32,626 nucleotides of DNA from Pseudomonadota bacterium (GCA_021823875.1 JAKAMD010000002.1:1-32626); one strand, 5' to 3'. Shown: positions 1 through 7,536, numbered from the stretch's first letter. The notes: a model not told the origin generated them from the sequence alone. A program made the numbers and translations.

Positions 1-57
1 GGTCAGTTGGCCCTCGGATAGGACGGAAAGGCGGGGCGCGGGACGCTTGGCGGGCAT
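1..57 (-). CDS. N-terminal fragment of an unidentified leftward gene
   Basis: Reading leftward from an ATG at 57, the frame stays open to the window edge and gives MPAKRPAPRLSVLSEGQLT. An AAGGA ribosome-binding sequence lies just upstream of the ATG, which supports a genuine start. Only 19 residues are visible. The opening resembles the N-terminus of some carboxymuconolactone decarboxylase / AhpD-like proteins, but that is a weak impression and I do not assign a function. It is divergent from the nitroreductase, with the 58-152 gap as shared promoter region. Confidence 0.45.
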   Translation of the reverse strand, partial: MPAKRPAPRLSVLSEGQLT

Positions 58-152
58 GGGATCATCCTTGTGGCAAGGCGGAGGGACATGACGGGTGACG
101 TGAGCGGCGTCTAATATCGCGGAAAACACGCAATGCCCAGGGGAGGGGCCCG

Positions 153-905
153 ATGGACGACGTCACGCAATTCACGCCCAATCTCGCGCGCTACGAGGCG
201 CTCATGGAGGTGGTGCGCAACCGGCTGACCAGCCGGGCCTTCCGTCCCGACATTCCGGTGCCGCGCGAGCATATCGAGATGGTGATGGAGGCCGCCCGCC
301 ACGCGCCGTCAGGCGCCAATGCGCAGCCCTGGCATTACATCGTGGTCACCGATCCGGCGGTGAAGCAGCAGATCGCCGACTATTTCGTGGCGGAAGCCAG
401 CAAGCGTGCCAAGCTGAAGATGAAATTCCCCACGCCCAATTACCGCGGGCTGGCGACTGCGCCGGGCTTCGTGGTGGTGGCGGCCGATTTCCGTTTCGTG
501 CGCGCCTTTCCGGTGCTGCTCGACGGCTCGGATCTCGACAAGCAGTATCAGGCCAACGCGGAACGCATCCTGTTGCAGAGCGTCGCCGCCTCCACCATGT
601 CGGCGCATCTGGCTGCCGCCGCGCTCGGCTATCAGGTCTGGTGGGTAACGGCGATAGGCCAGGAAGAGGCGCAGAAATCGCTGCGGCCGCTGCTCGGCGT
701 GCCGGAGGAGCTCGCCATCATCGACATCATGCTGTTCGGCGTGGCGGCCAAGCCGCCCTACAAGCGCTGGAAGAAGACGCTGCCGCAGATCGTGAGCTGG
801 GACAAGTTCGACATGAAGAACTATATGACCCTCGATGAGATCGACGAATGGGTGCGCGAGACCCGCCCGAAGGTCATGTATCGCGACGAGGCCAAGGTCG
901 ATTGA
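153..905 (+). CDS. Nitroreductase family protein (FMN-dependent NAD(P)H oxidoreductase)
   Basis: A 250-residue protein with the nitroreductase fold signature: RLTSRAFRPD near residues 24-33 (the usual R-S-x-R FMN-phosphate region), then EAARHAPSGANAQPWHYIVV around residues 46-65, the classic family block binding FMN. Members reduce nitro groups, quinones, enones or flavins using FMN and NAD(P)H in the cytoplasm; the substrate here cannot be read from sequence. The start at 153 follows a strong GGGGAGGGG ribosome-binding sequence; the ATG at 133 is out of frame. Length is slightly above the usual 200-220 residues because of an insert (around residues 85-130) and a C-terminal extension rich in charged and Trp residues, typical of the longer subgroup. 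A small exported protein follows 30 bases later and is probably co-transcribed. Confidence 0.88.
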   Translation: MDDVTQFTPNLARYEALMEVVRNRLTSRAFRPDIPVPREHIEMVMEAARHAPSGANAQPWHYIVVTDPAVKQQIADYFVAEASKRAKLKMKFPTPNYRGLATAPGFVVVAADFRFVRAFPVLLDGSDLDKQYQANAERILLQSVAASTMSAHLAAAALGYQVWWVTAIGQEEAQKSLRPLLGVPEELAIIDIMLFGVAAKPPYKRWKKTLPQIVSWDKFDMKNYMTLDEIDEWVRETRPKVMYRDEAKVD

Positions 906-935
906 AATCGCTTCCACGAAAGAGGACGTGAACTC

Positions 936-1295
936 ATGTTCGGCGCTCGTATCGGACTGACCGCCACGGTGCTCGGCCTCACGCTCATGGCCGGGCCGGC
1001 CTTGGCCGACGCCATCGATGGCGACTGGTGCCACAAAGACGGCCGGCGCTTCTCCATCCGCGGGCCGCAATTGGTGACGCCCGGCGGCAAGAAGATGGAA
1101 GGCAATTACAGCCGGCATTGGTTTTCGTATGTCGTGCCCACGCCAGAGCCCGGCAGCGGGCAGACCGTCTATATGAGGCTGCTTAACGAAAACACGGTGC
1201 AAACGCGGCTCGGCGATGAGAATGCCGCGAATCCGGAAACCTGGATCCGCTGCTCGCCCTCGATCAGCGCGCTGCGGCTGCTGCCGGCGGCGTGA
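936..1295 (+). CDS. Small exported protein of unknown function
   Basis: 119 residues with a clear Sec signal peptide: MFGARIGLTATVLGLTLMAG, then PALADA, with likely cleavage after ALA near residue 24. The mature part (about 95 residues) has GDWCHKDGRRFSI at its start and a second Cys in WIRCSPS near the end, so a disulfide in the periplasm is plausible. I do not recognise the family beyond generic alphaproteobacterial hypothetical proteins. AGAGGA precedes the ATG at a good distance. It sits 30 bases after the nitroreductase and its stop codon is only three bases from the stop of the convergent RlpA-like gene. Confidence 0.75.
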   Translation: MFGARIGLTATVLGLTLMAGPALADAIDGDWCHKDGRRFSIRGPQLVTPGGKKMEGNYSRHWFSYVVPTPEPGSGQTVYMRLLNENTVQTRLGDENAANPETWIRCSPSISALRLLPAA

Positions 1296-1298
1296 CGG

Positions 1299-1724
1299 CT
1301 ATTCAACCACCACGCTCACTCGCGCGAGGCCGCTGTCGATCATGCGCAGGACCTTTGCGGCGGCGAAGGAAAGGTCGAGTCGGCAACGCTTGGTGAACGG
1401 GCCGCGGTCGTTGACCACCACGATGACGCTGCGGCCGCTCCTAAGCGAGGTGACGCGCAGCTTGGTACCGAATGGCAGGGTGCGGTGGGCGGCGGTCAGT
1501 TTCTTTGGATTGTAGCGCGGTCCGGAAGCAACGCGACCGGTGTAATCCTTGCTGTAATAGCAGGCGGTCAGCGAGAGCTGTTTGGCGTGCTGTGCGCCCT
1601 GCGCAAGGGCGCTGCTGCCGGCGAGGGCGATGGAAAACGCCGTCGCAAGCCCCATCGCCCACAACGTGGTACGCCGGCCGGCGGGCGTTATGCCACGCAG
1701 GTTCGGTAGGTCTTTGATCGTCAT
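1299..1724 (-). CDS. RlpA-like double-psi beta-barrel protein (septal ring lytic transglycosylase family)
   Basis: An exported protein with a hydrophobic signal (GLATAFSIALAGSSALAQ) followed by a single double-psi beta-barrel domain: ACYYSKDYTGRVASGPRYNP, then TAAHRTLPFGTKLRV, and the hallmark VVNDRGPF. RlpA proteins act on peptidoglycan at the septum or cell poles; some are lytic transglycosylases, others have lost activity. The C-terminal SPOR domain of long RlpA proteins is absent, so this is the short form common in Rhizobiales. The Asp in NDRGPF and the His in AHRTLPFGT are kept. The start is uncertain: ATG at 1724 (141 residues, used here), an upstream in-frame GTG at 1745, or ATG at 1658 directly before the signal segment; none has a strong ribosome-binding sequence. 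It is convergent with the preceding gene. Confidence 0.85.
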   Translation of the reverse strand: MTIKDLPNLRGITPAGRRTTLWAMGLATAFSIALAGSSALAQGAQHAKQLSLTACYYSKDYTGRVASGPRYNPKKLTAAHRTLPFGTKLRVTSLRSGRSVIVVVNDRGPFTKRCRLDLSFAAAKVLRMIDSGLARVSVVVE

Positions 1725-1825
1725 GATGTGCGATCGTTCATTCACCGTCGATCAGCGTGCCCGCCAAGTGTGGCGGCGGTGCGACCGGCCGGCGGTATAG
1801 GCATAAGCGCGTCGGCTGGGTGCCT

Positions 1826-2326
1826 TCAGCGCGAACGCTTGCTCTTCTTTGTCTGTTTCGTCCGCCTCTTCGCCGCCAACCGGGCATCACGGCGCTTGTT
1901 GGCTTCGCGCCGTTCGCGCGCCAGCTTGGCGCGCCGGCGCCGGCAGCGCGAGCATTGGCAGTTCTCGCGCCCGATCACATTCTTCAGGTATTCGGTGCCG
2001 TAATCGTAAGTGAGCTCTTCGCCCGGCTTGATGTCGCGTAGGGTTTTGACGAACACGCGGCCGCGCCAGATGATCGATTCGGCGTTTGGGTTGCAGGAAT
2101 GGTTGAAGTAGCGCGCGATGTTCTTGCGCGCAGTGCCATCGATGGTGCGATGGGTGCTGACTTCGTAAAGGTAGCGATTGCCGCGCCGTTCGGCTCTTTC
2201 CGCTTCCTCCAAGTCGAGGATCTTGCCGGTGTATTCGGCGATCCGGGTGCGTTTCTTGATCGGGCGGGTGGCGAACAGGCCGAGCCCGGTGTTCGAGCGG
2301 CCGAGGCGGAAGGGACGAGGTGCCAT
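1826..2326 (-). CDS. SET-domain protein, putative lysine methyltransferase
   Basis: 166 residues. Visible SET motifs in order: GLGLFA (residues 14-19), YTGKI (32-36), RYFNHSCNPN (72-81, the pseudoknot motif binding S-adenosylmethionine and forming the active site), GEELTYDYG (102-110, with the catalytic-site Tyr). A post-SET-like Cys cluster follows (Cys123, Cys125, Cys128) which, with Cys78, would coordinate zinc as in eukaryotic SET enzymes. The last 35 or so residues are a very basic Arg/Lys tail. SET enzymes methylate lysines, best known on histones; bacterial substrates are mostly unknown, with ribosomal proteins and DNA-binding proteins the usual candidates. The tail suggests nucleic-acid or ribosome association (inference). 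It stands alone, and the ATG lacks an obvious ribosome-binding sequence. Confidence 0.9.
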   Translation of the reverse strand: MAPRPFRLGRSNTGLGLFATRPIKKRTRIAEYTGKILDLEEAERAERRGNRYLYEVSTHRTIDGTARKNIARYFNHSCNPNAESIIWRGRVFVKTLRDIKPGEELTYDYGTEYLKNVIGRENCQCSRCRRRRAKLARERREANKRRDARLAAKRRTKQTKKSKRSR

Positions 2327-2571
2327 TGCGATAAGCTAGTCCAGATAAATGCGAATGCAGCGGATGGCAGATGCGGGCGCGTGCGTCAATGGGCGCGTGC
2401 GGCCTGTTGACGAAACGCACGCCGCGCCTTCCCGCCAACGGCGCGAAGGCAGCCTTTGTTGGGACGATCACGCGGGCCCAGATGCACGTGGCAGATTATG
2501 CTTGGAAGGATCGTTTCGTTGCAGCAGTGGCGGACGCCCAGTGAGCGTCATCCTTGGGCCCAGTGGGCACA

Positions 2572-3519
2572 TCAGCCGCGCCCATGGATACGTCTTTCAG
2601 AAGTGAACGGCAGATCCCAAGGCGGTATTGGTGCGAAGCGTTCGACCATGAAATCGATAAAAGCGCGCACCTTGGCCGGCGGGTTTCGGTCGGGAAGATA
2701 AACCGCATAAATGCCGCCGAATTCTATCGTCGGCTGATCGAGCTGGATCGGCACAAGGGTGCCGGCGCGCAGGTCGTCGTCCACGATGAAGGTCGGCTGG
2801 TAGACGATGCCTTGCCCTGCGACGGCCGCTGCCCGCAGGGCATCACCATTGTTGGACCGCATGTTTCCAGAGATTGCGATGACCGTGTCGCCCCGGCTCC
2901 CGAAGGCCCAGCGGTCGGGTCCGGTCGTGCGCGAGAGCGTGTAACCGAGGCAATTGTGGCCGGCGAGATCGCCGACCGTCTTCGGGGTGCCGTGCGTCTC
3001 CAGATAGGCCGGTGCGGCCGCCAGCACGGTGCTGCAAGCCACAATTCGGCGAGCGAGCAAGCTTGAATCTTCCAGCGTGCCGATCCGCACCGCCAGATCC
3101 CAGCCTTCCTCGGCGAGATCGACAAGACGATCGTTCAATCCAAGATCGGCTGTCAGATGCGGATGACGGCGGGTGAATTCGTCGAGCAAGGGCGCGATCT
3201 GCCGCGTTCCGAACGACACCGGTGCGTTCAGGCGCAAGGTCCCGCGTGGCTCGAACCGGTCGGCGGAAACGGCGCTGTCGGCCGCTTCCAGCTCGGCCAG
3301 GATGCGCTCGATGGATTCGAGATAATCGCGGCCGCCGTCGGTCAGCGACAGCCGCCGCGTGCTGCGGTGGAAGAGCTTGACCCCAAGCCGCGTTTCCAAG
3401 GCGGCGATGTGCTTGGTCACCATGGTCTGGGACAGGCCCATGACCCGCGCGGCCGCTGACAGGCTGCCGCTGCCGGCCACCTTGACGAAGACCTCTAGGC
3501 TGGTCACCCGATCGACCAT
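2572..3519 (-). CDS. LysR-family transcriptional regulator
   Basis: 315 residues. The N-terminal winged helix-turn-helix is evident: SLEVFVKVAGSGSLSAAARV, then GLSQTMVTKHIAALETRLGV, then KLFHRSTRRLSLTDGG. The C-terminal part is the periplasmic-binding-protein-like inducer domain (RGTLRLNAPVSFGTRQIAPL near residue 92 onward). It belongs to the large subgroup (CrgA / DmlR-like) that usually controls a divergent neighbour. Here the neighbour is a DoxX / dioxygenase pair starting 104 bases away, so it probably regulates that operon and itself, responding to an aromatic or electrophilic ligand (inference). ATG at 3519. The C-terminus carries an extra 20-residue basic/proline tail. Confidence 0.93.
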   Translation of the reverse strand: MVDRVTSLEVFVKVAGSGSLSAAARVMGLSQTMVTKHIAALETRLGVKLFHRSTRRLSLTDGGRDYLESIERILAELEAADSAVSADRFEPRGTLRLNAPVSFGTRQIAPLLDEFTRRHPHLTADLGLNDRLVDLAEEGWDLAVRIGTLEDSSLLARRIVACSTVLAAAPAYLETHGTPKTVGDLAGHNCLGYTLSRTTGPDRWAFGSRGDTVIAISGNMRSNNGDALRAAAVAGQGIVYQPTFIVDDDLRAGTLVPIQLDQPTIEFGGIYAVYLPDRNPPAKVRAFIDFMVERFAPIPPWDLPFTSERRIHGRG

Positions 3520-3623
3520 GACCCAATCTCACCCTAATAGTATGAACTGTAATTCTAAATCATAATATTATCACACCATTTGGAATAAGCCATATCCCGC
3601 AGCATCAACCACGGGAGATCGCC
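3520..3623. promoter_or_regulatory. LysR / DoxX divergent intergenic region with AT-rich operator candidate
   Basis: The 104-base gap between the divergent LysR and DoxX genes is strikingly AT-rich compared with its GC-rich surroundings. It contains a perfect 10-base palindrome ATAATATTAT at 3562-3571. LysR proteins bind dyads of the form T-N11-A in exactly such divergent gaps; the AT-rich core at about 3545-3575 is the best operator candidate. The exact site cannot be fixed from sequence alone. Confidence 0.45.
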
Positions 3624-4064
3624 ATGACCGATATGCGCACCGCGCCTTATGCCGCCTTGCTGCTTCGCCTGACCTTGGGCGGCCTGTTTCTCGCCCACGC
3701 TGCCCTCAAGCTCTTCGTTTTCACGCCCGCCGGCACGGCGCAGTTCTTCGCCAGTCTCGGGCTGCCGGCCTTCTTTGCCTATGCAACGATGGCTGCTGAG
3801 GTGATCGGCGGGTTTGCGCTGATCGCGGGCATACAGACGCGCGTGGTCGCGATCGCGCTGACGCCGATCCTGCTGGGCGCCATCGCCATGGTGCACGGAC
3901 ACGCCGGCTTCTTCTTCACCGATGCCAATGGCGGCTGGGAGTACCCCGCCTTCTGGATCGTCGCCTTGATCGTGCAGGCGCTCCTGGGCGACGGGCGATA
4001 TGCTCTCGGCAGCGTGTTGTCCCGGGCATCGAATGTGCGCCTCGCGCCGGCTGCGTTGCGATGA
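3624..4064 (+). CDS. DoxX family membrane protein
   Basis: 146 residues with four predicted membrane segments: about 9-29 (LLLRLTLGGLFLAHAALKLF), 48-68 (FFAYATMAAEVIGGFALIAG), 73-92 and 112-130. The opening LRLTLGGLFLAHAALKL and the AEVIGGFALIAGIQTR block are typical of DoxX / YphA-like proteins, which are small inner-membrane proteins connected with redox homeostasis or quinone/thiol stress; a biochemical role is not established for most. The start follows GGGAG with suitable spacing. It is followed 51 bases later by the extradiol dioxygenase gene and is divergent from the LysR gene, a layout common in proteobacteria. Confidence 0.88.
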   Translation: MTDMRTAPYAALLLRLTLGGLFLAHAALKLFVFTPAGTAQFFASLGLPAFFAYATMAAEVIGGFALIAGIQTRVVAIALTPILLGAIAMVHGHAGFFFTDANGGWEYPAFWIVALIVQALLGDGRYALGSVLSRASNVRLAPAALR

Positions 4065-4072
4065 AATGAGGG

Positions 4073-4091
4073 GCGGCCGCGTTTCGGCCGC
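4073..4091 (+). other. Stem-loop between doxX-like and dioxygenase genes
   Basis: A 7-base-pair inverted repeat GCGGCCG / CGGCCGC with the loop CGTTT lies directly after the DoxX stop codon and ten bases before the ribosome-binding sequence of the dioxygenase gene. No run of T follows, so a terminator is unlikely; it may modulate mRNA decay or the relative expression of the two genes. Confidence 0.35.
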
Positions 4092-4115
4092 TTCCTTCAC
4101 AGGAGAACAAAGTCA

Positions 4116-4949
4116 ATGACCATGCCCAGCATTTTCCTTTCGCACGGTGCCCCGACGCTGCCGCTCACCGACACGCCGGCGCGCGCTTTTCTGAGTGGCC
4201 TAGGCAAGACGTTGCCGCGCCCCAAAGCCGTTCTTGTCGTCTCCGCGCATTGGGAGACCAGGCGGCCGGCCGTGAACGCCGTGACCTGGAACGAGACCAT
4301 TCACGATTTCTATGGTTTCCCGCGGGCGCTTTACGATCTGCGCTATCCGGCGCCCGGCGCGCCCGATCTGGCGCCTGCCATTGCCGGGCTTCTCCGCGGC
4401 GCCGGCTTCGAGTGCGATGTCGATGGCAAGCGCGGCCTCGACCATGGCGCCTGGGTGCCGCTGTCGCTGATTTATTCCGCCGCGGATGTTCCCGTCCTGC
4501 AACTGTCCGTCCAAACCGAACTGGGGCCCGAGCACCATCTTCGTATCGGCAGGGCTCTGGCGCCCCTGCGGGAACAAGGCGTGCTGATCATCGGCAGCGG
4601 CAGCTTCACGCATGATCTGTCCGAGTTCCGGCACCATGGGCTGAACGACCCGGCGCCGGACTGGGTGAACAGCTTTGCGGATTGGTTCGACGCGGCGCTC
4701 ACTGCCGGCCGAACCGACGAACTCCTCGATTATCGCAGGCGGGCGCCCCATGCCCGCAAGAACCATCCGAGCGAAGAGCACTTGCTGCCGCTTTACGTGG
4801 CTTTGGGCGCCGCAGGCGCGACGCCACGCGTCGAACACTTGCACGCGAGCGCCACATTCGGGGTGCTGCGCATGGATGTCTATGCCTTCAAAGGCGCGCA
4901 CGATGATGAGGCGCGATCAGATACTGCGGTGAATGAAACCGCGTCTTAG
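4116..4949 (+). CDS. DODA-type class III extradiol ring-cleavage dioxygenase (YgiD-like)
   Basis: 277 residues of the LigB / DODA family. Fe(II) or Zn ligands can be placed by comparison with E. coli YgiD (His22, His57, His234): here His10 in SIFLSHGAPTL, His45 in VVSAHWE and His222 in SEEHLLPLY, all with the same spacing. His166 in GSGSFTHDL matches the conserved active-site His. The family opens catechol rings; YgiD itself is an L-DOPA 4,5-dioxygenase of uncertain physiological role. AGGAGA ends ten bases before the ATG at 4116, favouring it over the ATG at 4122. It is probably the second gene of the DoxX operon under the divergent LysR regulator. Its stop overlaps the convergent fliP stop by four bases. 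The last 20 residues form an acidic tail outside the domain. Confidence 0.9.
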   Translation: MTMPSIFLSHGAPTLPLTDTPARAFLSGLGKTLPRPKAVLVVSAHWETRRPAVNAVTWNETIHDFYGFPRALYDLRYPAPGAPDLAPAIAGLLRGAGFECDVDGKRGLDHGAWVPLSLIYSAADVPVLQLSVQTELGPEHHLRIGRALAPLREQGVLIIGSGSFTHDLSEFRHHGLNDPAPDWVNSFADWFDAALTAGRTDELLDYRRRAPHARKNHPSEEHLLPLYVALGAAGATPRVEHLHASATFGVLRMDVYAFKGAHDDEARSDTAVNETAS

Positions 4950-5707
4950 CTGCCGTAGCTCTGGATCAGGCTTCCCGCCACCAGGCTCCAGCCATCCACC
5001 AGTACGAAGAAGATCAGCTTGAACGGCAGCGACACCACCACCGGCGGCAGCATCATCATGCCCATCGACATCAGCACCGACGCCACCACCAGATCGATGA
5101 TCAGAAACGGCAGGAACAGCAGAAAGCCGATCTCGAAGGCGCGTTTGAGCTCGGAGATCATGAAGGCCGGCACCAGCACGCGCAGCGACAGGTCCTCCGG
5201 CTTGGCCGGCGCGGCTTCCTTCGCCATGGAGAGGAACAGCTTGAGGTCCTTCTCGCTGACGTTCTTCTGCATGAATGCGCGCAACGGCATGCTGCCGCGC
5301 TCGAAGGCCTGCTCGGTGGTGATCTGATGGGCGATGAGCGGCTTGACGCCGGCATCGTAAGCCTTCTGCAGCACCGGCCCCATCACGAAGGCCGACAGGA
5401 ACAACGCCAGCGACACGATCACGGTATTGGGCGGCGCGGTGGCGGTGCCGAGCGCGGTGCGCAACAGCGACAGCACCACCACGATGCGGGTGAACGACGT
5501 CATCATGATGAGGATCGACGGCGCCAGCGACAGCACCGTGAGCAGCGCGATCATCTGCAGAACGCGCTCGGTCAATCCGCCGCCTTGCGGGAAATTGACG
5601 CTGATCTCCTGCGCGCCGGCGGGGGACGCCGCCAGCGCGATCATCAGCCCTGTTACCCCGGCCACCACCGCCCACAGGCGAACACGGCGGCCGGCACGGC
5701 CTGTCAC
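4946..5707 (-). CDS. fliP: Flagellar type III export gate protein FliP
   Basis: 253 residues. A signal-like N-terminus (VVAGVTGLMIALAASPAGAQ) is followed by the FliP/SctR signature: QMIALLTVLSLAPSILIMMT, SFTRIVVVLSLLRTALGTATAPPN, and near the C-terminus FEIGFLLFLPFLIIDLVVAS and VLMSMGMMMLPPVVVSLPFK. FliP with FliQ and FliR forms the core of the export gate in the basal-body membrane. The start is GTG at 5707, overlapping the fliO stop by four bases (GTGA), so the two are translationally coupled. The convergent dioxygenase gene overlaps its stop. fliQ and fliR are on the other strand, so the gate is split between two divergent operons. Confidence 0.96.
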   Translation of the reverse strand: MTGRAGRRVRLWAVVAGVTGLMIALAASPAGAQEISVNFPQGGGLTERVLQMIALLTVLSLAPSILIMMTSFTRIVVVLSLLRTALGTATAPPNTVIVSLALFLSAFVMGPVLQKAYDAGVKPLIAHQITTEQAFERGSMPLRAFMQKNVSEKDLKLFLSMAKEAAPAKPEDLSLRVLVPAFMISELKRAFEIGFLLFLPFLIIDLVVASVLMSMGMMMLPPVVVSLPFKLIFFVLVDGWSLVAGSLIQSYGS

Positions 5708-6849
5708 GATTTTCCTGATGGACGGCCAAGCAAGCTGGCCATCTCCTCTTCGAGAGAGTCGTAGAACGTCTTCGATCCCGCGGTGGCGAGTTCGGGCTTG
5801 GTCTCTTTTTTGGGCTCCACCTTGGCCACCGGTTTAACGTCTGCCTTCGTTTCAGGCGTGGCTTCCGGTTTGGCCTCGAGCTTTGGCTCCACTCTAGCGG
5901 CTGGCGCGCTCGCCGCCTTGGGCGCCGGTTCGGGCCTCAGCTCGAGCGTGGGAGCGACCGTGAGCTCGGGTTTGCTCTCAGCTTTAGGTTCGGGCTGGGC
6001 GTCGAACCTGGGTTCGGCACGCTTGAAGTCGCGCGCGGCTGGACGCGGTGTTTCCGGAGCGGGTGGCGGCACGGCAAACGGATCGGTCACCGGCGGATGA
6101 ATTTCCGGCGTCGGTGCGCGCCGCAGCGCGGCTTCGAGCTGCATCGCCATGTCAGCGAGATTGCGATCGTTCTGCATCGCATGCTGCGGTTCCGGCGGCG
6201 GGGCAGGCGGCTCATAACGCGCTTCTTGGCGCACCTCATGCCGCGGTTCTGGCCGCGGCTCTTGTCGCAATTCTTGCCGCGCAAACGCCGGCGGTTCGGG
6301 CGAAGCGAATCGGTTGGGCGTTTCGGCCGTAAAGGTGGCGAGGTTGTCGACCGGACGCGGCCGCCCACCGGGTTCGCCCGGCAGCCAGGGTTCTTCGGTC
6401 AGGGTGGCGCGCTGCCCGCGCGGCGGCGCGACCGGGGCAACCGGCGCGGTCGGCGCCAGCGGAGGCGGTTCGTAGGTCGGTTGCAGCGGCCAAGCAGTTT
6501 CGGCCGACGACGGCGCCGCGCGCGTGCTCGATTCGGGGCGTGCCGGTTCGCGTGCCGGCGCGGCACGGACGATATTGGGCTCGATCACCACGTCGGTCGG
6601 ACCACCGATCATCAGCAAATGTTCGATGTTGTCGCGCCGGATCAGCACCAGACGGCGACGGCCGTCGACGCTTGCCGCATCGATGACGGCAAGCCGCGGC
6701 TGGCGGCCGCGTGCATTCGCGCCGCCGAGTCGCGTCGACCCGAAGCGCCGCACCAGCCAGGCTGTCACACCGATCAACGCCAACACCACCAGGAAGGCGA
6801 TGAAGAAGCGGGCTGCCAGCGGCATTCCCGAGCCGAACAAATCGAACAT
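5704..6849 (-). CDS. fliO: FliO-like flagellar biosynthesis protein with long low-complexity tail
   Basis: 381 residues against about 120 in E. coli FliO. Residues about 11-33 form one membrane helix (ARFFIAFLVVLALIGVTAWL). Residues about 48-94 match the FliO/MopB core: PRLAVIDAASVDGRRRLVLI then RRDNIEHLLMIGGPTDVVIE. Residues 95-355 are Pro/Ala/Glu/Arg/Lys-rich and presumably disordered in the cytoplasm, including repeated Lys-Pro-Glu and Glu-Pro-Lys units. The final segment SKTFYDSLEEEMASLLGRP looks ordered and may be a docking peptide. FliO is a scaffold that promotes FliP ring assembly; overlap with fliP (5704-5707) agrees. Identification rests on the core domain and position. Translation starts at the ATG at 6849, where the divergent region to flgB begins. 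Confidence 0.85.
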   Translation of the reverse strand: MFDLFGSGMPLAARFFIAFLVVLALIGVTAWLVRRFGSTRLGGANARGRQPRLAVIDAASVDGRRRLVLIRRDNIEHLLMIGGPTDVVIEPNIVRAAPAREPARPESSTRAAPSSAETAWPLQPTYEPPPLAPTAPVAPVAPPRGQRATLTEEPWLPGEPGGRPRPVDNLATFTAETPNRFASPEPPAFARQELRQEPRPEPRHEVRQEARYEPPAPPPEPQHAMQNDRNLADMAMQLEAALRRAPTPEIHPPVTDPFAVPPPAPETPRPAARDFKRAEPRFDAQPEPKAESKPELTVAPTLELRPEPAPKAASAPAARVEPKLEAKPEATPETKADVKPVAKVEPKKETKPELATAGSKTFYDSLEEEMASLLGRPSGKS

Positions 6850-6896
6850 GGCTTCTCCTACATCGTGCCGCGGGTTACCCGACGGGAACCGACCAA

Positions 6897-7059
6897 ATGG
6901 TTAATTCCCTCGGCACTATTTGCCGCCCCCAATACTAACAGACTCTTAACAAATAAAGAGGTGTTTGGCGGCCAGGGCCATTTTATGGGCCCCGCCATGG
7001 TTAACGATTTCTTGGCGAAATCGCGTCCTCCGACACCGTTTTTACCCATCATTAACCAT
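6897..7059. promoter_or_regulatory. Divergent fliO/flgB regulatory region with three CtrA-type TTAACCAT motifs
   Basis: The 276-base gap between fliO and flgB contains the octamer TTAACCAT three times: as its complement ATGGTTAA at 6897-6904 and 6997-7004 (exactly 100 bases apart), and in forward orientation at 7052-7059. TTAACCAT is a known CtrA-associated motif in alphaproteobacteria, beside TTAA-N7-TTAA. A GACTC site (GANTC, the CcrM methylation sequence) at 6941-6945 abuts another TTAAC. In this GC-rich DNA such recurrence is unlikely by chance. The sites could control both flagellar operons. Confidence 0.6.
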
Positions 7060-7125
7060 GAACCCGGCAAAGTCTGCCCAGCGGTCCGATCGGGGCCGTA
7101 CCGGGGGCCCTTTCCGGGGGACGCA

Positions 7126-7524
7126 ATGGCACTCACCGATTTTCCGATTTTTTCCATGCTGCGCACGCGCATGGACTGGGCACAGGCGCGCCAGCGCGTG
7201 CTGGCCGAGAACGTGGCAAATGCCGATACGCCCAATTTCCGCCCGCGCGACATGGTGGCGCCGAAATTCGTTCCGGCGGCCGAGGAGACGCCGCCCGGCG
7301 TTCCGCCCGTCATTCTGGCGCGCACCGACGATGGCCACATCTCCGGCTTCGGCATGGAGAGCAATCCGGCCTTCCGTTCGGTCGAGACCGGCGGCTCGGT
7401 CAATCTCGAGCAGGAGATGATGAAGGTTGCCGGCAACACCATGGACTTCCAGGCGGTGAGTGCGCTCTACACCCGCAGCCTCAATCTCGTGAAGACCGCA
7501 CTCGGCAAGGCCAACAACGGGTAA
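7126..7524 (+). CDS. flgB: Flagellar basal-body rod protein FlgB
   Basis: 132 residues from the ATG at 7126; the open frame continues far upstream but that part is non-coding relative to this gene. The N-terminus FPIFSMLRTRMDWAQARQRV, then LAENVANADTPNFRPRDM, is the conserved rod-protein motif (NIANADTPxF). The C-terminus (DFQAVSALYTRSLNLVKTAL) is the second helix of the coiled-coil pair used in axial stacking. FlgB forms the proximal rod with FlgC, FlgF and FliE and is exported by the flagellar type III apparatus without a cleaved signal. CGGGGGA lies upstream as ribosome-binding sequence. It heads the operon flgB-flgC-fliE-fliQ-fliR-flhB. Confidence 0.95.
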   Translation: MALTDFPIFSMLRTRMDWAQARQRVLAENVANADTPNFRPRDMVAPKFVPAAEETPPGVPPVILARTDDGHISGFGMESNPAFRSVETGGSVNLEQEMMKVAGNTMDFQAVSALYTRSLNLVKTALGKANNG

Positions 7525-7536
7525 CGGAGGCGCGTC

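Noticed and set aside
6911..6925. Possible sigma-54 promoter (CGGCAC ... TTTGC) before flgB
   Set aside because: The GG to GC distance is eight bases rather than the required ten.
6097..7125. Long open frame running into flgB (475 codons in all)
   Set aside because: It is antisense to the fliO low-complexity tail, and the FlgB family begins at the ATG at 7126 with its own ribosome-binding sequence.
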